Shown here piece after piece: positions 8,133-17,463 of a DNA stretch of 64,000 nucleotides. Source of the stretch: Brevibacterium siliguriense (GTDB taxonomy: Bacteria > Actinomycetota > Actinomycetes > Actinomycetales > Brevibacteriaceae); contig NZ_LT629766.1 in the NCBI RefSeq assembly GCF_900105315.1, positions 930,001 through 994,000 on the forward strand, written 5' to 3'. How positions within the stretch are numbered: the first letter of the stretch is position 1; each line of letters opens with the position of its first letter. Under the pieces are notes generated by a model. The model was not told the DNA's origin. It saw nothing but the letters and a program-made list of their open reading frames with translations, and did no database searches. A program made the position numbers and the translations under genes.

Positions 8133-10046
8133 ATGAGTGATCCCGACACGAGTTCCCAGTCGGGAAACGGGTTGGGGCCGGGGCCGGAAGAGGAGCTGCT
8201 CTTCGGTGAACCCGACCCCGTCGAACTGCATCTGCCTGAAAAGCTCCACATCGGCGAATCCGATTCCGACGACGCGATCACGCAGAAGCTGCGCCGGCAA
8301 GGAGTGCACATCGGCAAGGGCATGATCGCTCCGCGCGTCTTCTGGCCGGCGCTGATCATCATCGTCGGAATCGTCGTGTTCTCCGTGTCCCTGCCCGAGG
8401 GCACAGGCCAGGTCATCTCGAGCATCCAGAACTGGATCGTCACGGACCTCGGCTGGTACTACATGCTCGTCGTCGGACTCTTCGTCGCCTTCGCCATCGT
8501 CGTCGGCTTCTCGAAGTACGGCAAGATCAAGCTCGGCAAGGACGATGACGAACCCGAATTCGGCGTGATGTCCTGGTTTGCGATGCTCTTCGCCGCCGGC
8601 ATGGGTATCGGCCTCGTCTTCTACGGTGTGGCCGAACCTCTCACCTACGCCACCACCGGGCCGAAGCCCGGCTGGGCCGGCGGGGAGGTCGAGAACGCGC
8701 AGATGGGCATGGCCCAGACCTTCGTCCACTGGGGACTGCACCCCTGGGCCCTCTACGCGGTGCTCGGCATGGCGCTGGCCTATGCCATCCACCGTCGCGG
8801 TCGCCCTCTGTCGATCCGGTGGGCACTCGAGCCTCTGCTCGGCAATAAGGTCAAGGGCTGGGCCGGAGACGTCATCGACATCATCGCGATCTTCGGCACC
8901 GTCTTCGGCATCGCCACCTCGCTGGGCCTCGGCGTCCAGCAGATCTCGGCCGGACTCAAACACATCGGGGTAGTCGGCGACTACGACAATACCTTCCTCA
9001 TCATCCTCATCGTCATCATCACCTTCCTCGCCACCGCCTCGGTGGTCTCCGGTGTGGGCGCAGGCATCAAGTGGCTGTCGAACATCAACCTCACGATGGC
9101 CGGCGTCCTGCTTGTCACGGTCCTGGTGCTTGGCCCCACTCTGTTCCTGTTCCAGAACTTCGTCGAATCACTCGGAGTCTGGCTGGCGAACGTGCTGAAT
9201 ATGACCTTCGACATCGGTGCCTACTCCGGCAAGGAGGGGGCCGAATGGAACTCGAGTTGGACCCTCTTCTATTGGGGCTGGTGGATCTCCTGGGCACCTT
9301 TCGTCGGTGTCTTCATCGCACGCATCTCGCGCGGGCGCACGGTCCGCGAGTTCATCGCCGGTGTCCTGCTGGTGCCGTCGATCGTCGGCTTCTTCTGGTT
9401 CTCCGTCCTCGGCGGTACCGGCATCTACCGTCAGATCTTCGGCTCCGGTGACCTTGTCGATCCAGATGAGGGAGTCGTCGCCGAGCGTGTCCTCTTCGAC
9501 GTCCTCGGCGACCTGCCATTGGGCTCGATCCTCTCGGTCATCGCGATCATCCTGGTGGCGATCTTCTTCATCACTTCCTCGGACTCCGGCTCGCTCGTCG
9601 TCGACATGCTCGCCTCGGGCGGTCACCCGAACCCGCCGATCTGGTCACGCGTGCTCTGGGCGCTGATGGAAGGTGCGATCGCCATCGCGCTGCTCGTGGC
9701 CGGCGGTCTGACCGCGCTGCAGGCGGGATCGCTGGTCACAGCGTTGCCGTTCTCGATCGTGCTGCTGCTCATCTGTGTGTCCACACTCAAGGCCTTCGGC
9801 ATGGAGGCCAAGCGGACCGCCGCGATCGAACGTGCCGCACGCTACCGTGCGGTCGGTGAGCACCTGGCCGACGATTTCGACGAATACCTGGGCGAGAAGG
9901 TCGACGAACGCATCGACTACCGTCTCAGGAGTTCGCAGGGTCTGCTCGGCAAGCAGCGGTCGAAGTCGGCCGGTCGCGAGAGCAAGCGCGGCGGCCGCGA
10001 CGTGCCGACCCGGGAGGCGGAGACGCCTCCGGGCACCGAGACCTGA
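8133..10046 (+). CDS. BCCT-family betaine/choline/carnitine transporter
   Basis: This 637-residue protein imports compatible solutes or their precursors with sodium or protons. It has 12 predicted membrane segments, the Gly-rich AAGMGIGLVFYGVAEP stretch and the diagnostic Trp-rich segment YWGWWISWAPFVGVFIARISRGRT. The hydrophilic N-terminal ~70 residues and the basic C-terminal tail (KQRSKSAGRESKRGGRD) may serve in osmosensing as in BetP. AAGGAGGGCGAA precedes the chosen ATG. A strong terminator follows the gene. The exact solute cannot be read from sequence. Confidence 0.93.
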   Translation: MSDPDTSSQSGNGLGPGPEEELLFGEPDPVELHLPEKLHIGESDSDDAITQKLRRQGVHIGKGMIAPRVFWPALIIIVGIVVFSVSLPEGTGQVISSIQNWIVTDLGWYYMLVVGLFVAFAIVVGFSKYGKIKLGKDDDEPEFGVMSWFAMLFAAGMGIGLVFYGVAEPLTYATTGPKPGWAGGEVENAQMGMAQTFVHWGLHPWALYAVLGMALAYAIHRRGRPLSIRWALEPLLGNKVKGWAGDVIDIIAIFGTVFGIATSLGLGVQQISAGLKHIGVVGDYDNTFLIILIVIITFLATASVVSGVGAGIKWLSNINLTMAGVLLVTVLVLGPTLFLFQNFVESLGVWLANVLNMTFDIGAYSGKEGAEWNSSWTLFYWGWWISWAPFVGVFIARISRGRTVREFIAGVLLVPSIVGFFWFSVLGGTGIYRQIFGSGDLVDPDEGVVAERVLFDVLGDLPLGSILSVIAIILVAIFFITSSDSGSLVVDMLASGGHPNPPIWSRVLWALMEGAIAIALLVAGGLTALQAGSLVTALPFSIVLLLICVSTLKAFGMEAKRTAAIERAARYRAVGEHLADDFDEYLGEKVDERIDYRLRSSQGLLGKQRSKSAGRESKRGGRDVPTREAETPPGTET

Positions 10047-10087
10047 CCTGCATATCGGGCAGGGCCCTCACCGAGGCGGCCTGCCTC

Positions 10088-10128
10088 CGACGAAACCGCT
10101 CGACCGACCGGGTCGAGCGGTTTCGTCG
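10088..10128 (+). terminator. rho-independent terminator after BCCT gene
   Basis: A perfect 18-bp stem (CGACGAAACCGCTCGACC and its complement) with a 5-nt loop lies 41 bp after the transporter stop codon. It has only a short T-run, as is common in GC-rich actinobacteria. Confidence 0.85.
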
Positions 10129-10256
10129 TTCACGGGCAATGCCGGGGAAGGCATCCTCGGCGAGGGGAGGACGCCGTTGGGACCTCCTGCCATGGGCGGG
10201 ACGGAACGAGTAGGCTGGTGGCAGCAGAAACGGCCGACCCCGACCAAGGAGCATGT

Positions 10257-11282
10257 ATGCCCATCGCCAGCCCCGAAGTGTATGCCGAGATGATCGACCG
10301 CGCGAAGTCCCAGGGCTTCGCCTATCCTGCGATCAACTGCACCTCCTCGCAGACGATCAACGCCGCCATCCGCGGCTTCGCCGAAGCCGGTTCCGACGGC
10401 ATCGTGCAGATCTCCACGGGAGGCGCCGAATACATGTCCGGCCCGACGGTCAAGGACCGTGTCCGCGGCGCGATCGCGTTCTCCGTCTTCGCCGCCGAGG
10501 TAGCCAAGAGCTACGACGTCAACATCGCACTGCACACCGACCACGCCCCGAAGGACGCCGTCGAAGCCTGGGTCAAGCCCCTGCTGGCCGCGTCGACCGA
10601 GCGCGTGAAGAACGGCGGTGAGCCCTACTTCCAGTCGCACATGTGGGACGGTTCGGCCGTTCCCCTCGACGAGAACCTCACCCTCGCCGAGGAGCTGCTC
10701 GAGCTCTCAGGGGCCGCGCACTCGATTCTCGAGATCGAGGTCGGCGTCGTCGGCGGCGAAGAGGACGGCGTCGAGAACGAGATCAACGACAAGCTCTACA
10801 CCACGGTCGAGGACGGGCTGGCCACCGCGCGGGCGCTGGGCACCGGTGAGAAGGGCCGTTACCTCACGGCTCTGACCTTCGGCAACGTCCACGGCGTGTA
10901 CAAGCCCGGCAATGTGAAGCTGCGTCCCGAACTCCTCGGTGAGATCCAGGACAAGGTCGGCGCCGAGGTTGGCAAGGACGCGCCCTTCGACCTCGTCTTC
11001 CACGGCGGCTCGGGCTCGAGCGCAGAAGAGATCGCCGAGGCGGTCCGCCACGGAGTCGTGAAGATGAACATCGACACCGACACCCAGTATGCCTTCACTC
11101 GTCCCGTCGTCGAGCACATGTTCCGCAACTACGACGGAGTGCTCAAGATCGACGGCGAAGTGGGCAACAAGAAGCTCTACGATCCGCGCGCCTACGGCAA
11201 GGCCGCGGAGAAGGGCATGGCCGAGCGCATCGTCGAGGCGTGTGAGAACCTCGGCTCGGCAGGCACCAGCCTGAACAAGTGA
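10257..11282 (+). CDS. fbaA: class II fructose-bisphosphate aldolase
   Basis: This 341-residue enzyme splits fructose 1,6-bisphosphate into dihydroxyacetone phosphate and glyceraldehyde 3-phosphate in glycolysis, and does the reverse in gluconeogenesis. It has the class II zinc-site residues in LHTDHAPKD, the ILEIEVGVVGGEEDGVEN active-site segment, FGNVHGVYKPGNVKL and FHGGSGSS phosphate binding, followed by NIDTDTQYAFTRP. ATG 10257 has AAGGAG 5 nt upstream; the ATG at 10253 is out of frame. The length matches the class IIa long form. It appears to be transcribed alone. Confidence 0.97.
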   Translation: MPIASPEVYAEMIDRAKSQGFAYPAINCTSSQTINAAIRGFAEAGSDGIVQISTGGAEYMSGPTVKDRVRGAIAFSVFAAEVAKSYDVNIALHTDHAPKDAVEAWVKPLLAASTERVKNGGEPYFQSHMWDGSAVPLDENLTLAEELLELSGAAHSILEIEVGVVGGEEDGVENEINDKLYTTVEDGLATARALGTGEKGRYLTALTFGNVHGVYKPGNVKLRPELLGEIQDKVGAEVGKDAPFDLVFHGGSGSSAEEIAEAVRHGVVKMNIDTDTQYAFTRPVVEHMFRNYDGVLKIDGEVGNKKLYDPRAYGKAAEKGMAERIVEACENLGSAGTSLNK

Positions 11283-11327
11283 GCTGAGAGGGCGAGGGGC
11301 AGGCGGCGCAGCCCAAACATGGGTCAT

Positions 11328-11362
11328 TATCGGACATTTCTGAGCGGTAGAAATGTCCGATA
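11328..11362. repeat. 14-bp inverted repeat after fbaA
   Basis: Perfect arms TATCGGACATTTCT and AGAAATGTCCGATA surround a 7-nt loop. It is AT-richer than the neighbouring terminator and has no T-run, so it could be a protein-binding dyad or an RNA 3' end. Confidence 0.6.
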
Positions 11363-11424
11363 GTGTGACCTGCGTTTGCCGACCGAAGTCCGATTTTGAC
11401 CTAATCTCTCGGCGGGTGAATGGC

Positions 11425-11458
11425 ACGAGGCCCGGGACGCCATTGTCCCGGGCCTCGT
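11425..11458. terminator. bidirectional terminator, fbaA / AGCS symporter
   Basis: A perfect 14-bp stem ACGAGGCCCGGGAC with a 6-nt loop lies between two convergent genes. Confidence 0.85.
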
Positions 11459-11508
11459 AGTCTGTCCCTCCGATCGGCAGACGAGGTGTCAGCCGATCGG
11501 GTGGGGAA

Positions 11509-13047
11509 TCAGCCTTCCGGCACCGCTTCGCCTGCCTTGAGGCGGGCGACACGCTGATCCCAGAAGTCGGCGTTGCGCACTCCGATCTTCTCGGGCTCGA
11601 ACACCGGATCCAGACCGTGCTTGGTCTGGCGTTCGAAGTCGCGCAGGAGCTTGAACGCCGGCTGCTGCAGGATGAGGATGCCGATGATGTTAAGCCAGGC
11701 CATGAGGCCGACGCCGATGTCGCCGAGCGCCCAGGCGCTGCCTGCCGTCGACATCGCACCCACGGCGACGGCGACGAGGATGAGCAGCTGCAGCACACGT
11801 TTGCCGACTGCAAGCACCAGGGTGTTCTTGGCCTTGCCCAGCAGGTACACGAGATTCGTCTCGGCCATGTAGTAGTAGGCGACGATCGTGGTCAGTGCGA
11901 AGAGGAAGATCGAGATCGCGATGAAGCTGGCGCCGAAGCCGTGGATCATCGAGTCGAGTCCGGCCTGCGGCCACTTCTCGCCCGGAGTCGAGGCGATCTC
12001 TTCGACCATCTGTCCGCGGCCGGAGCCGATGATCGTGGTGCCGTCGGCGTCGAAGACCTTGTACATGCCGGTCGAGAGGATCATGAACGCGGTTGCCGAG
12101 CACACGAACAGGGTGTCCATGTAGACCGATCCGGCCTGCACGAGTCCCTGCTTCGAGGGGTGCGATACCTCGGCGGCCGATGCCGCGTGCGGTCCGGTGC
12201 CCTGCCCTGCCTCGTTCGAGTAGATGCCGCGCTGGACGCCCCACTGCACGGCCATGCCGATGATTCCGCCGAAGGCCGCTTCCGGTCCGGCGTCGATGCC
12301 GAAGGCTGAGGCGAACATCAGCTGGAAGACCGGAACGATCTGGTCGGCGTTGATGATGGTCACGGCGATGGCTGCGACGATGTAGATGACGGCCATGAAC
12401 GGCACTGCCAGTGAAGCGAAGTGCGCGATGCGCTTGATGCCGCCGACGACGATGAAGCCCATGATGATGACGAGCGCGATTGCAGTGCCCCAGGTCGGAA
12501 CGCTCCAAGCGTTCTCGACGGCGCCGGAGATCGCGTTGGACTGGATGCCTGGCAGCATGAAGGACATGGCGATGACGGTCACGGCCGCGAAGACCATGCC
12601 GTAGACCTTGAACAGACCGCGGGCCTTGGTGTGGCGGTACGCCTTCTCGATGTAGAAGGCCGGGCCGCCGCGGTACTCACCGGTGCGCGGATCCTGTTCC
12701 TTGAAGATCTGTCCCAGTGTGGATTCGACGTAGGACGTCGAGGCGCCGAGGAGGGCCGAGATCCACATCCAGACGACGGCACCGGGGCCGCCGAAGCCGA
12801 TGGCGGTGGCGACACCGGCGATATTGCCGACGCCGACGCGACCTGCCAGAGAGATCGCCAGAGCCTGGAAGGACGAGACTCCCTCATTGGAGCTCTTTCC
12901 GGTGAACATCTGCTTGAAGATGGCAGGAATCTGACGGATCTGAACCGCGCGCGAGCGGATCGTGAAATAGACACCTGCGCCGAGGCACAGGTAGACGAGG
13001 GCAGATGACCACACAACCCCGTTGAGCCAGTCGATGAAAGCGGACAC
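11509..13047 (-). CDS. alanine/glycine:cation symporter (AGCS family)
   Basis: This 512-residue sodium- or proton-coupled importer of alanine or glycine has the family segments ALAISLAGRVGVGNIAGVATAIGFGGPGAVVWMW and GVQRGIYSNEAGQGTGPHAASAAEVSHPSKQGLVQ. About 11 membrane helices are visible. The GTG at 13047 was chosen because GGAGAAGC lies directly upstream and the family N-terminus (FIDWLNGVVWS) starts there; the upstream in-frame ATG adds 24 unrelated residues. A hairpin terminator lies past its 3' end. Confidence 0.93.
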   Translation of the reverse strand: MSAFIDWLNGVVWSSALVYLCLGAGVYFTIRSRAVQIRQIPAIFKQMFTGKSSNEGVSSFQALAISLAGRVGVGNIAGVATAIGFGGPGAVVWMWISALLGASTSYVESTLGQIFKEQDPRTGEYRGGPAFYIEKAYRHTKARGLFKVYGMVFAAVTVIAMSFMLPGIQSNAISGAVENAWSVPTWGTAIALVIIMGFIVVGGIKRIAHFASLAVPFMAVIYIVAAIAVTIINADQIVPVFQLMFASAFGIDAGPEAAFGGIIGMAVQWGVQRGIYSNEAGQGTGPHAASAAEVSHPSKQGLVQAGSVYMDTLFVCSATAFMILSTGMYKVFDADGTTIIGSGRGQMVEEIASTPGEKWPQAGLDSMIHGFGASFIAISIFLFALTTIVAYYYMAETNLVYLLGKAKNTLVLAVGKRVLQLLILVAVAVGAMSTAGSAWALGDIGVGLMAWLNIIGILILQQPAFKLLRDFERQTKHGLDPVFEPEKIGVRNADFWDQRVARLKAGEAVPEG

Positions 13048-13523
13048 GCTTCTCCATTCGTTCTTCCGGGCCGGGATCGCCGACACGGTGTTGCTTATCA
13101 AGCGTCTGTGCCAGAGCACCGGCCGGCGGGGGACCGGCCAGTTTCACGAGAGGTTCCCTAGCGTTCTCTGTGATGCACCTCATAAGTCAAACCGATTGTC
13201 ATCGGTGACGCAAATCGCATTCGCTGAGGCGGCTTCCGCCTGCGCTGTCAGCGTCGCAGGTGTGGAAATCGACGGGACAGTGGTCGGTTCCCGTCAGCTG
13301 TGGTCGTGATGTGGGGTGATGCTGACGGAGGAGCTCGGCCGTTCCGGCAAGGGAGGTTTCGCTGTGTCGGGCAGGGCCGCCTCGGCGAATTGTTGCGAAG
13401 TCGTTGCGAGATGGGTCACTTCATGTGTGCCAGTTCACTATTTGGGACGGGAACCGTAAGATGTGGTGCGGATCTCTTCGAGCAAAGAAGACACGAAGAG
13501 CACTTGTGAAAGACAGGAACACC
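13048..13523. other. 476-bp divergent intergenic region
   Basis: This region separates the AGCS gene (minus) from the ABC importer operon (plus). It holds an ACCGAT-TGTC-ATCGGT dyad at 13191-13206 and a copy of the CCGCCTCGGCGA repeat at 13377-13388. A promoter for the importer operon lies near its end. Possible weak promoters for AGCS exist, but none is convincing. No gene is seen. Confidence 0.5.
13434..13462 (+). promoter_or_regulatory. candidate promoter of peptide-type ABC importer operon
   Basis: TTCACT (13434-13439) and TAAGAT (13457-13462) are spaced 17 bp. This leaves a leader of about 55 nt before the substrate-binding protein gene. Confidence 0.5.
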
Positions 13524-15158
13524 ATGAAACGACGAACTGGCGCAAAGGCCGTGGCCATCGCCGCAGCAGGCGCTCTGCTCCTCTCCGCCTGCTCGACCTC
13601 GACGACCGGAGGCGACGGCGGGGACGACAAGGGCGGAATGCTCACGGTTGGGACCACGGACAAAGTTGTGGCGCTGGATCCGGCCGCCGCCTACGACAAC
13701 GGAAGCTCTCTCGTCGAGCAGCAGATCTACCCGTACATCCTCGCCTACAAGCCGGGCACGGCCGAGCTCAACCCCTCGATCGCGGAATCCGCCGACTTCA
13801 CCGAGCCGACGAAGTACGAGGTCAAGCTCAAGAACGGGCTCAAGTACGCCAACGGCAACGAGCTGACCTCCTCGGACGTGAAGTTCTCCTTCGATCGGCA
13901 GCTGAAGATCCAGGACCCCAACGGGCCGTCCTCGCTGCTGGGCGGACTGAAGTCTGTGGAGACTCCGGATGAGAAGACCGTCGTCTTCAACCTCAAACGC
14001 AAGAACGACCAGACCTGGCCGGGAGTGCTCGCCAGCGCGGCAGGACCGATCGTCGATGAAGACGTGTTCTCGCCCGACAAGGTCACGAAGGACCAGGACA
14101 TCGTCGACGGCAAGGCCTTCGCCGGTCCGTACACGATCGACGGCTTCAAGTTCAATGAGCTGATCACCTACAAGGCGAACCCGGACTACAAGGGCTTCAT
14201 CGAGCCTGCGAAGACCGAGACCGTGCAGATGAAGTACTACTCGGACGCGAACAACATGAAGCTCGACGTCCAGGAGAACACCATCGACGTCGCATGGCGT
14301 TCGCTCTCGGCCACCGACGTCGAGGACCTCGGCAAGAACGAGAACCTCAAGGTCCACAAGGGTCCAGGCGGCGAAATCCGCTACATCGTGTTCAACTACG
14401 ACACGATGCCCTTCGGCGCGAAGACCGATGAGGCCGATGAGAAGAAGGCACTCGCCGTGCGCAAGGCCATGGCCGATTCCGTCGACCGTCAGGCCATCGC
14501 CAGCCAGGTCTACAAGGACACCTTCACACCGCTGTACTCGCACGTGCCTGACGGACTCCCCGGCTCCGACGAACCGCTGAAATCCGAATACGGCGACGGC
14601 AAGGGCGGCGCCGATGTCGCGAAGGCGAAGAAGACGCTCAAGGATGCCGGAGTCAAGACCCCAGTCGAGCTCAAGCTGCAGTACAATCCTGACCACTACG
14701 GACCTTCCTCGGGCGATGAGTACGCGCTCGTGAAGGACCAGCTGGACAAAACCGGTCTGTTCAAGGTCAAGCTGCAGTCGACCGAGTGGGTGCAGTACTC
14801 GAAGGACCGCACCGACGACGTCTACCCGATGTACCAGCTGGGCTGGTTCCCGGACTACTCGGATGCCGATAACTACCTCGTGCCGTTCTTCTACGACACG
14901 GATGAGACTCCGTCATTCCTCGCCAACCACTACCGTGACGAGAAGATGAACAAGGAGCTCAATGCTCAGTCCTCGATCGCCGATAAGGGCAAGCGCGAAG
15001 AGGCTCTGAAGAAGATCCAGGGTGAGCTGGCCGACGAACTGCCGACCCTGCCGCTGCTGCAGGGAAACCAGATCGCCGTGTCCGGCAAGGACGTCAAGGG
15101 CGTCGACGACACCCTCGACCCCGCTTTCCAGTTCCGTCTGGCACTGCTGAGCAAGTGA
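13524..15158 (+). CDS. ABC importer substrate-binding lipoprotein (family 5, oligopeptide/nickel type)
   Basis: This 544-residue lipoprotein captures substrate outside the cell for the permeases encoded downstream. The signal peptide MKRRTGAKAVAIAAAGALLLSAC ends in the lipobox LSAC, giving a lipidated Cys. It is followed by a Ser/Thr/Gly/Asp linker and the SBP_bac_5 fold (LNPSIAESADF, LTSSDVKFSFDRQ, YPMYQLGWFPDYSDADNYLVPFF). Peptides are the commonest substrate of this family, but nickel, heme and sugars are also known. ATG 13524 follows AGGAACACC. A terminator hairpin directly after the gene should raise its expression above that of the permeases. Confidence 0.93.
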   Translation: MKRRTGAKAVAIAAAGALLLSACSTSTTGGDGGDDKGGMLTVGTTDKVVALDPAAAYDNGSSLVEQQIYPYILAYKPGTAELNPSIAESADFTEPTKYEVKLKNGLKYANGNELTSSDVKFSFDRQLKIQDPNGPSSLLGGLKSVETPDEKTVVFNLKRKNDQTWPGVLASAAGPIVDEDVFSPDKVTKDQDIVDGKAFAGPYTIDGFKFNELITYKANPDYKGFIEPAKTETVQMKYYSDANNMKLDVQENTIDVAWRSLSATDVEDLGKNENLKVHKGPGGEIRYIVFNYDTMPFGAKTDEADEKKALAVRKAMADSVDRQAIASQVYKDTFTPLYSHVPDGLPGSDEPLKSEYGDGKGGADVAKAKKTLKDAGVKTPVELKLQYNPDHYGPSSGDEYALVKDQLDKTGLFKVKLQSTEWVQYSKDRTDDVYPMYQLGWFPDYSDADNYLVPFFYDTDETPSFLANHYRDEKMNKELNAQSSIADKGKREEALKKIQGELADELPTLPLLQGNQIAVSGKDVKGVDDTLDPAFQFRLALLSK

Positions 15159-15165
15159 TCACCCA

Positions 15166-15207
15166 CACGAGGTGCAGGTGAGCCGATCAGGCCGCCTGCA
15201 CCTCGTG
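15166..15207 (+). terminator. intra-operon terminator/attenuator after binding protein
   Basis: A perfect 13-bp stem CACGAGGTGCAGG/CCTGCACCTCGTG with a 16-nt loop lies 8 bp after the stop codon. Such hairpins after binding-protein genes usually let the binding protein be made in excess over the membrane parts. Confidence 0.75.
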
Positions 15208-15310
15208 GCGCGTTCGCGGTGAGGTCCGTACATCTGCAGTGACCCTCGCCGAGGCGACCCCTGACTGTCCTCTGCCGTGAGCGCATCGAAACACATCTCA
15301 TAAGGAACAC

Positions 15311-16402
15311 ATGTCTGCTGCCATCAGCGAACCAGGGGCTGAGGCCGCCGAGACTTCGGTCGCGGTCAAGAAGCCCTCGGGAGGCGGACTGGGACGCTAC
15401 GTCCTCATCCGATTCCTCCTCATCATTCCCACCATCTTCATTCTCACCACTCTGGTGTTCTTCCTCATGCGCATCACCGGTGACCCGATCACCGCTGCGC
15501 TGGGCGGGCGCCTGACGAAGGCCCAGCTGGCCGAGCGCGTCCACGCCGCCGGCTACGACCGGCCCATCCTCGTCCAGTACTTCGAATACCTGGGCGACCT
15601 GCTCAAGGGCGACTTCGGCACGGCGGTCTCCGACGGCCAACCGGTCTCGTCGATCCTGCTCAACTACGGTGCGGCCACCGTGGAGCTCGTGTTCTACGCG
15701 CTCATCGTCGCGTTCATCCTCGGCATCCCGCTGGGCATGCTCGCCGCCTACCACCGCGACAAGGCTCCGGACGCGGCACTGCGTGTGCTCGCGATCCTCG
15801 GCTATGCGACTCCGGTGTTCTTCGCCGGCATGATCCTCAAACTCATCTTCGGCGTCTTCCTGCCTGTCCTGCCGGTGGCCGGACGCGGCACCACGGAGAC
15901 CGAGTACATCATGTCCGGCGTCGTCGGTCCGACGAGGTTCTACCTCATCGACGCCCTGCGCATCGGCAACTTCTCCGTCCTCGGCGATGTGCTCGCCCAC
16001 GCAGTGCTGCCGGCGATCGCGCTCGGCGTCCTCACTGCCGGAGTGTTCCTCCGACTCGTGCGCACGAACCTCATCGGCACGCTCGAACAGCAGTACATCG
16101 ACTCCGGTCGATCCCGCGGAATCTCCGAATACCGCCTGGTCACCAAGCATGCGTACCGTCCTGCGCTGATCCCGATCATCACCGTCATGGGCATGCAGAT
16201 CGCGCTCATGCTCGCCGGCGCCGTGCTCACGGAGACGACGTTCGAATGGAAGGGGCTCGGCTTCAAGCTCGCCGAGTACCTGACCGCCCGTGACTTCGTG
16301 GCCGTCCAGGGAATCGTCGTGTTCCTCGCCGTCATCGTCGCGGTGACGAACTTCCTCGTCGACGTCATCGCCGCGTTCATCGACCCGAGAGTGAGGTACT
16401 GA
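15311..16402 (+). CDS. ABC importer permease, DppB type
   Basis: The protein has 363 residues and six membrane helices with a large extracellular loop after the first, as in DppB/OppB. The N-terminal FLLIIPTIFILTTLVFFLMRITGDP and the coupling segment GRSRGISEYRLVTKHAYRPALIPIIT are typical. TAAGGAACAC precedes the ATG. The stop overlaps the next start (TGATG). It forms the transmembrane channel with the DppC-type partner. Confidence 0.92.
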   Translation: MSAAISEPGAEAAETSVAVKKPSGGGLGRYVLIRFLLIIPTIFILTTLVFFLMRITGDPITAALGGRLTKAQLAERVHAAGYDRPILVQYFEYLGDLLKGDFGTAVSDGQPVSSILLNYGAATVELVFYALIVAFILGIPLGMLAAYHRDKAPDAALRVLAILGYATPVFFAGMILKLIFGVFLPVLPVAGRGTTETEYIMSGVVGPTRFYLIDALRIGNFSVLGDVLAHAVLPAIALGVLTAGVFLRLVRTNLIGTLEQQYIDSGRSRGISEYRLVTKHAYRPALIPIITVMGMQIALMLAGAVLTETTFEWKGLGFKLAEYLTARDFVAVQGIVVFLAVIVAVTNFLVDVIAAFIDPRVRY

Positions 16403-17463
16403 TGTCCACTCCAGACAACCCGCAGAACCAAGGCCCGGACGAGACGCCTCAGACCTTCGCCGAGGAGACTCCCGGCTCCGGTGTTCTCGCCGTGGCGTTC
16501 GATGACCGAGCCAAGAAATCCTGGTTCTCCCGCCTGCCGATCGTCTCCCACCTGCGCCAGTCCGTGGGCCTGCAGCGCGGAATGCTCATCACCGGTTTGG
16601 TGCTGTGCGGAATCGTCATCATCTGTGCGATCTTCGCTCCGCTCATCGCCCCCTACGGCTTCAACCAGCTGGGCACCTCCGAAGGCAATTTCGGGTCTAA
16701 GCTTCCGCCCGGCGGCACTCACATCTGGGGCACGACCGTCGGCGGCTACGATGTCTTCTCCCGCGTCGTCTGGGGCGCCCAGACCGCGGTGGCCGTCATC
16801 GTCGTGGCCGTGGTCATGTCGATCTTCGCCGGGGTCATCCTCGGACTCATCTCCGGCTACATCGGCGGGTGGCTCGACCGCATCCTCGTCGTCATCGCCG
16901 ATGCCGTATACGCCTTCCCGACTCTGCTGCTGGCGCTGGTCATGTCGATCGCGATCTCCGGCGGTCAGTCGAGCGCGTGGGGCGGAATCGCGGCGGCCGC
17001 GTTCTCGATCACGGTCGTGTTCATCCCGCAGTACTTCCGCGTCGTCCGTGCCGAGACTCTGCGTCTGAAGGCCGAACCGTTCGTCGAATCGGCGATCGTC
17101 CTCGGGGCCTCGAAGACTCGGATCATCTCCAAGCACATCTTCCGCAACGCCACGCGGACCCTGCCGCTGATCTTCACACTCAACTCCTCCGAGGCGATTC
17201 TGACCTTGGCCGGACTCGGGTTCCTGGGATTCGGCATCGAACCCACCTCGGCGTCGGAATGGGGATACGACCTCAACAAGGCGCTGCCGGACGTCACTTC
17301 CGGCGTGTGGTGGACGGCGGTGTACCCGGGCCTGGCCATCGTGCTCACGGTGCTGGGAATCACCCTGGTCGGAGAGTCGATGAATGACCTCAACGACCCG
17401 CGTCTGCGCGTGCGGCGCAAAGCCAAGGTCAAGAACACCAAGCCCGCGGAGGTCACGGCATGA
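16402..17463 (+). CDS. ABC importer permease, DppC type
   Basis: The 353-residue second permease of the importer carries the OppC-type N-terminal region, the periplasmic GTTVGGYDVFSRVVWGAQTAV segment and the coupling loop ESAIVLGASKTRIISKHIFRNATRT. The N-terminal ~60 residues are cytosolic and acidic. It overlaps the upstream gene by 1 bp and the ATPase gene by 4 bp (ATGA), consistent with translational coupling. Confidence 0.92.
   Translation: MSTPDNPQNQGPDETPQTFAEETPGSGVLAVAFDDRAKKSWFSRLPIVSHLRQSVGLQRGMLITGLVLCGIVIICAIFAPLIAPYGFNQLGTSEGNFGSKLPPGGTHIWGTTVGGYDVFSRVVWGAQTAVAVIVVAVVMSIFAGVILGLISGYIGGWLDRILVVIADAVYAFPTLLLALVMSIAISGGQSSAWGGIAAAAFSITVVFIPQYFRVVRAETLRLKAEPFVESAIVLGASKTRIISKHIFRNATRTLPLIFTLNSSEAILTLAGLGFLGFGIEPTSASEWGYDLNKALPDVTSGVWWTAVYPGLAIVLTVLGITLVGESMNDLNDPRLRVRRKAKVKNTKPAEVTA

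Noticed and set aside
13048..13200. Glycine riboswitch upstream of the AGCS symporter
   Set aside because: The expected conserved purine-rich motifs of the aptamer were not found on the minus strand.
13022..13309. Small 95-residue plus-strand gene in the AGCS upstream region
   Set aside because: It overlaps the AGCS start, lacks a ribosome site and has no recognisable family character.
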